Assembly (NCBI GenBank): GCA_039807445.1
Contig: JBDHRG010000036.1
Location: 1-23,779, forward strand
DNA length: 23,779 bases
DNA from: JBDHRG01 sp039807445
Lineage (GTDB): Bacteria; Pseudomonadota; Gammaproteobacteria; Competibacterales; Competibacteraceae
Reading direction: 5' to 3'
Position 1 is the first letter of the stretch. Every line of letters starts with the position of its first letter. Below the pieces are notes generated by a model, which did no database searches, was not told the DNA's origin, and saw nothing but the letters and a program-made list of their open reading frames with translations. Shown piece after piece: positions 23,704 to 23,779 of this stretch. The translations under genes were made by a program, and so were the position numbers.

Positions 23704-23779
23704 TGTACCGGCTCGGATTGTTTGGACACGGTTTTGCAACTCAGGCCGCCTCTCGCATGGCATAGGCCTGACGGGCTTC
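23704..23779 (-). mobile_element. Possible insertion-sequence end, running out of the window
   Basis: From 23704 the sequence starts TGTACCGGCTCGGATTGTTT and continues with GGACACGG, resembling terminal sequences of IS3-type elements that begin with TG. On the minus strand an ORF entering from outside the window ends EARQAYAMREAA with TGA at 23741-23743, 37 bp inside the proposed tip. That is a normal distance for a transposase stop. Only one end is visible, so neither the target duplication nor the family can be confirmed. Confidence 0.4.

Noticed and set aside
1..23779. CRISPR arrays, tRNA or rRNA genes, phage or defence modules
   Set aside because: I saw no regularly spaced direct repeats, tRNA-like cloverleafs or such genes. 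Apart from the right-hand accessory part the content is conserved housekeeping genes.

Overview
The window is a GC-rich bacterial chromosome segment, most likely from a betaproteobacterium. The gene order rpsB-tsf-pyrH-frr-uppS-cdsA-dxr-rseP-bamA-skp-lpxD-fabZ-lpxA-lpxB-(rnhB), with map-glnD divergent from it, is the arrangement I know from Rhodocyclales such as Azoarcus, Thauera and relatives. This placement rests on gene order and protein character, not on a database search.

Left part (1-4204, minus strand): a VOC/glyoxalase-like gene cut off by the window start, then glnD (PII uridylyltransferase) and map (methionine aminopeptidase), with map upstream and 10 bp from glnD. A 214-bp divergent region (4205-4418) holds a likely rpsB promoter and a strongly foldable rpsB leader.

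Core (4419-18097, plus strand): an almost gap-free block of housekeeping genes. It covers translation (rpsB, tsf, frr), UMP synthesis (pyrH), undecaprenyl phosphate, phospholipid and isoprenoid precursors (uppS, cdsA, dxr), envelope proteolysis and outer-membrane protein assembly (rseP, bamA, skp), and lipid A (lpxD, lpxA, lpxB) with fatty-acid elongation (fabZ). Two clear RNA structures break the block. One is a U-tracted terminator between rpsB and tsf. The other is a perfect 20-bp hairpin without a U-tract between tsf and pyrH. From uppS on, many genes overlap or nearly touch, which points to translational coupling.

Right part (18098-23779): the conserved order is disturbed here. A SulP-family anion transporter with less GC-biased codons sits between lpxB and rnhB, flanked by AT-richer DNA and a short palindrome. 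The rnhB reading frame runs past its normal end into an out-of-frame, doubly truncated thiolase fragment, giving a chimeric ORF that ends inside the start codon of an AlkK-like fatty-acyl-CoA ligase. A REP-like inverted repeat lies just before that ligase. A LysE/ArgO-type exporter follows on the minus strand. Its divergent partner looks like an argP-type LysR regulator that stops matching after seven codons, where what may be an insertion-sequence end begins and runs out of the window.

I found no CRISPR array, tRNA, rRNA, phage module or obviously new multi-gene system. The most interesting signals are the rnhB/thiolase scar, the SulP insertion, the apparent interruption of the argP-like gene and the structured rpsB leader.
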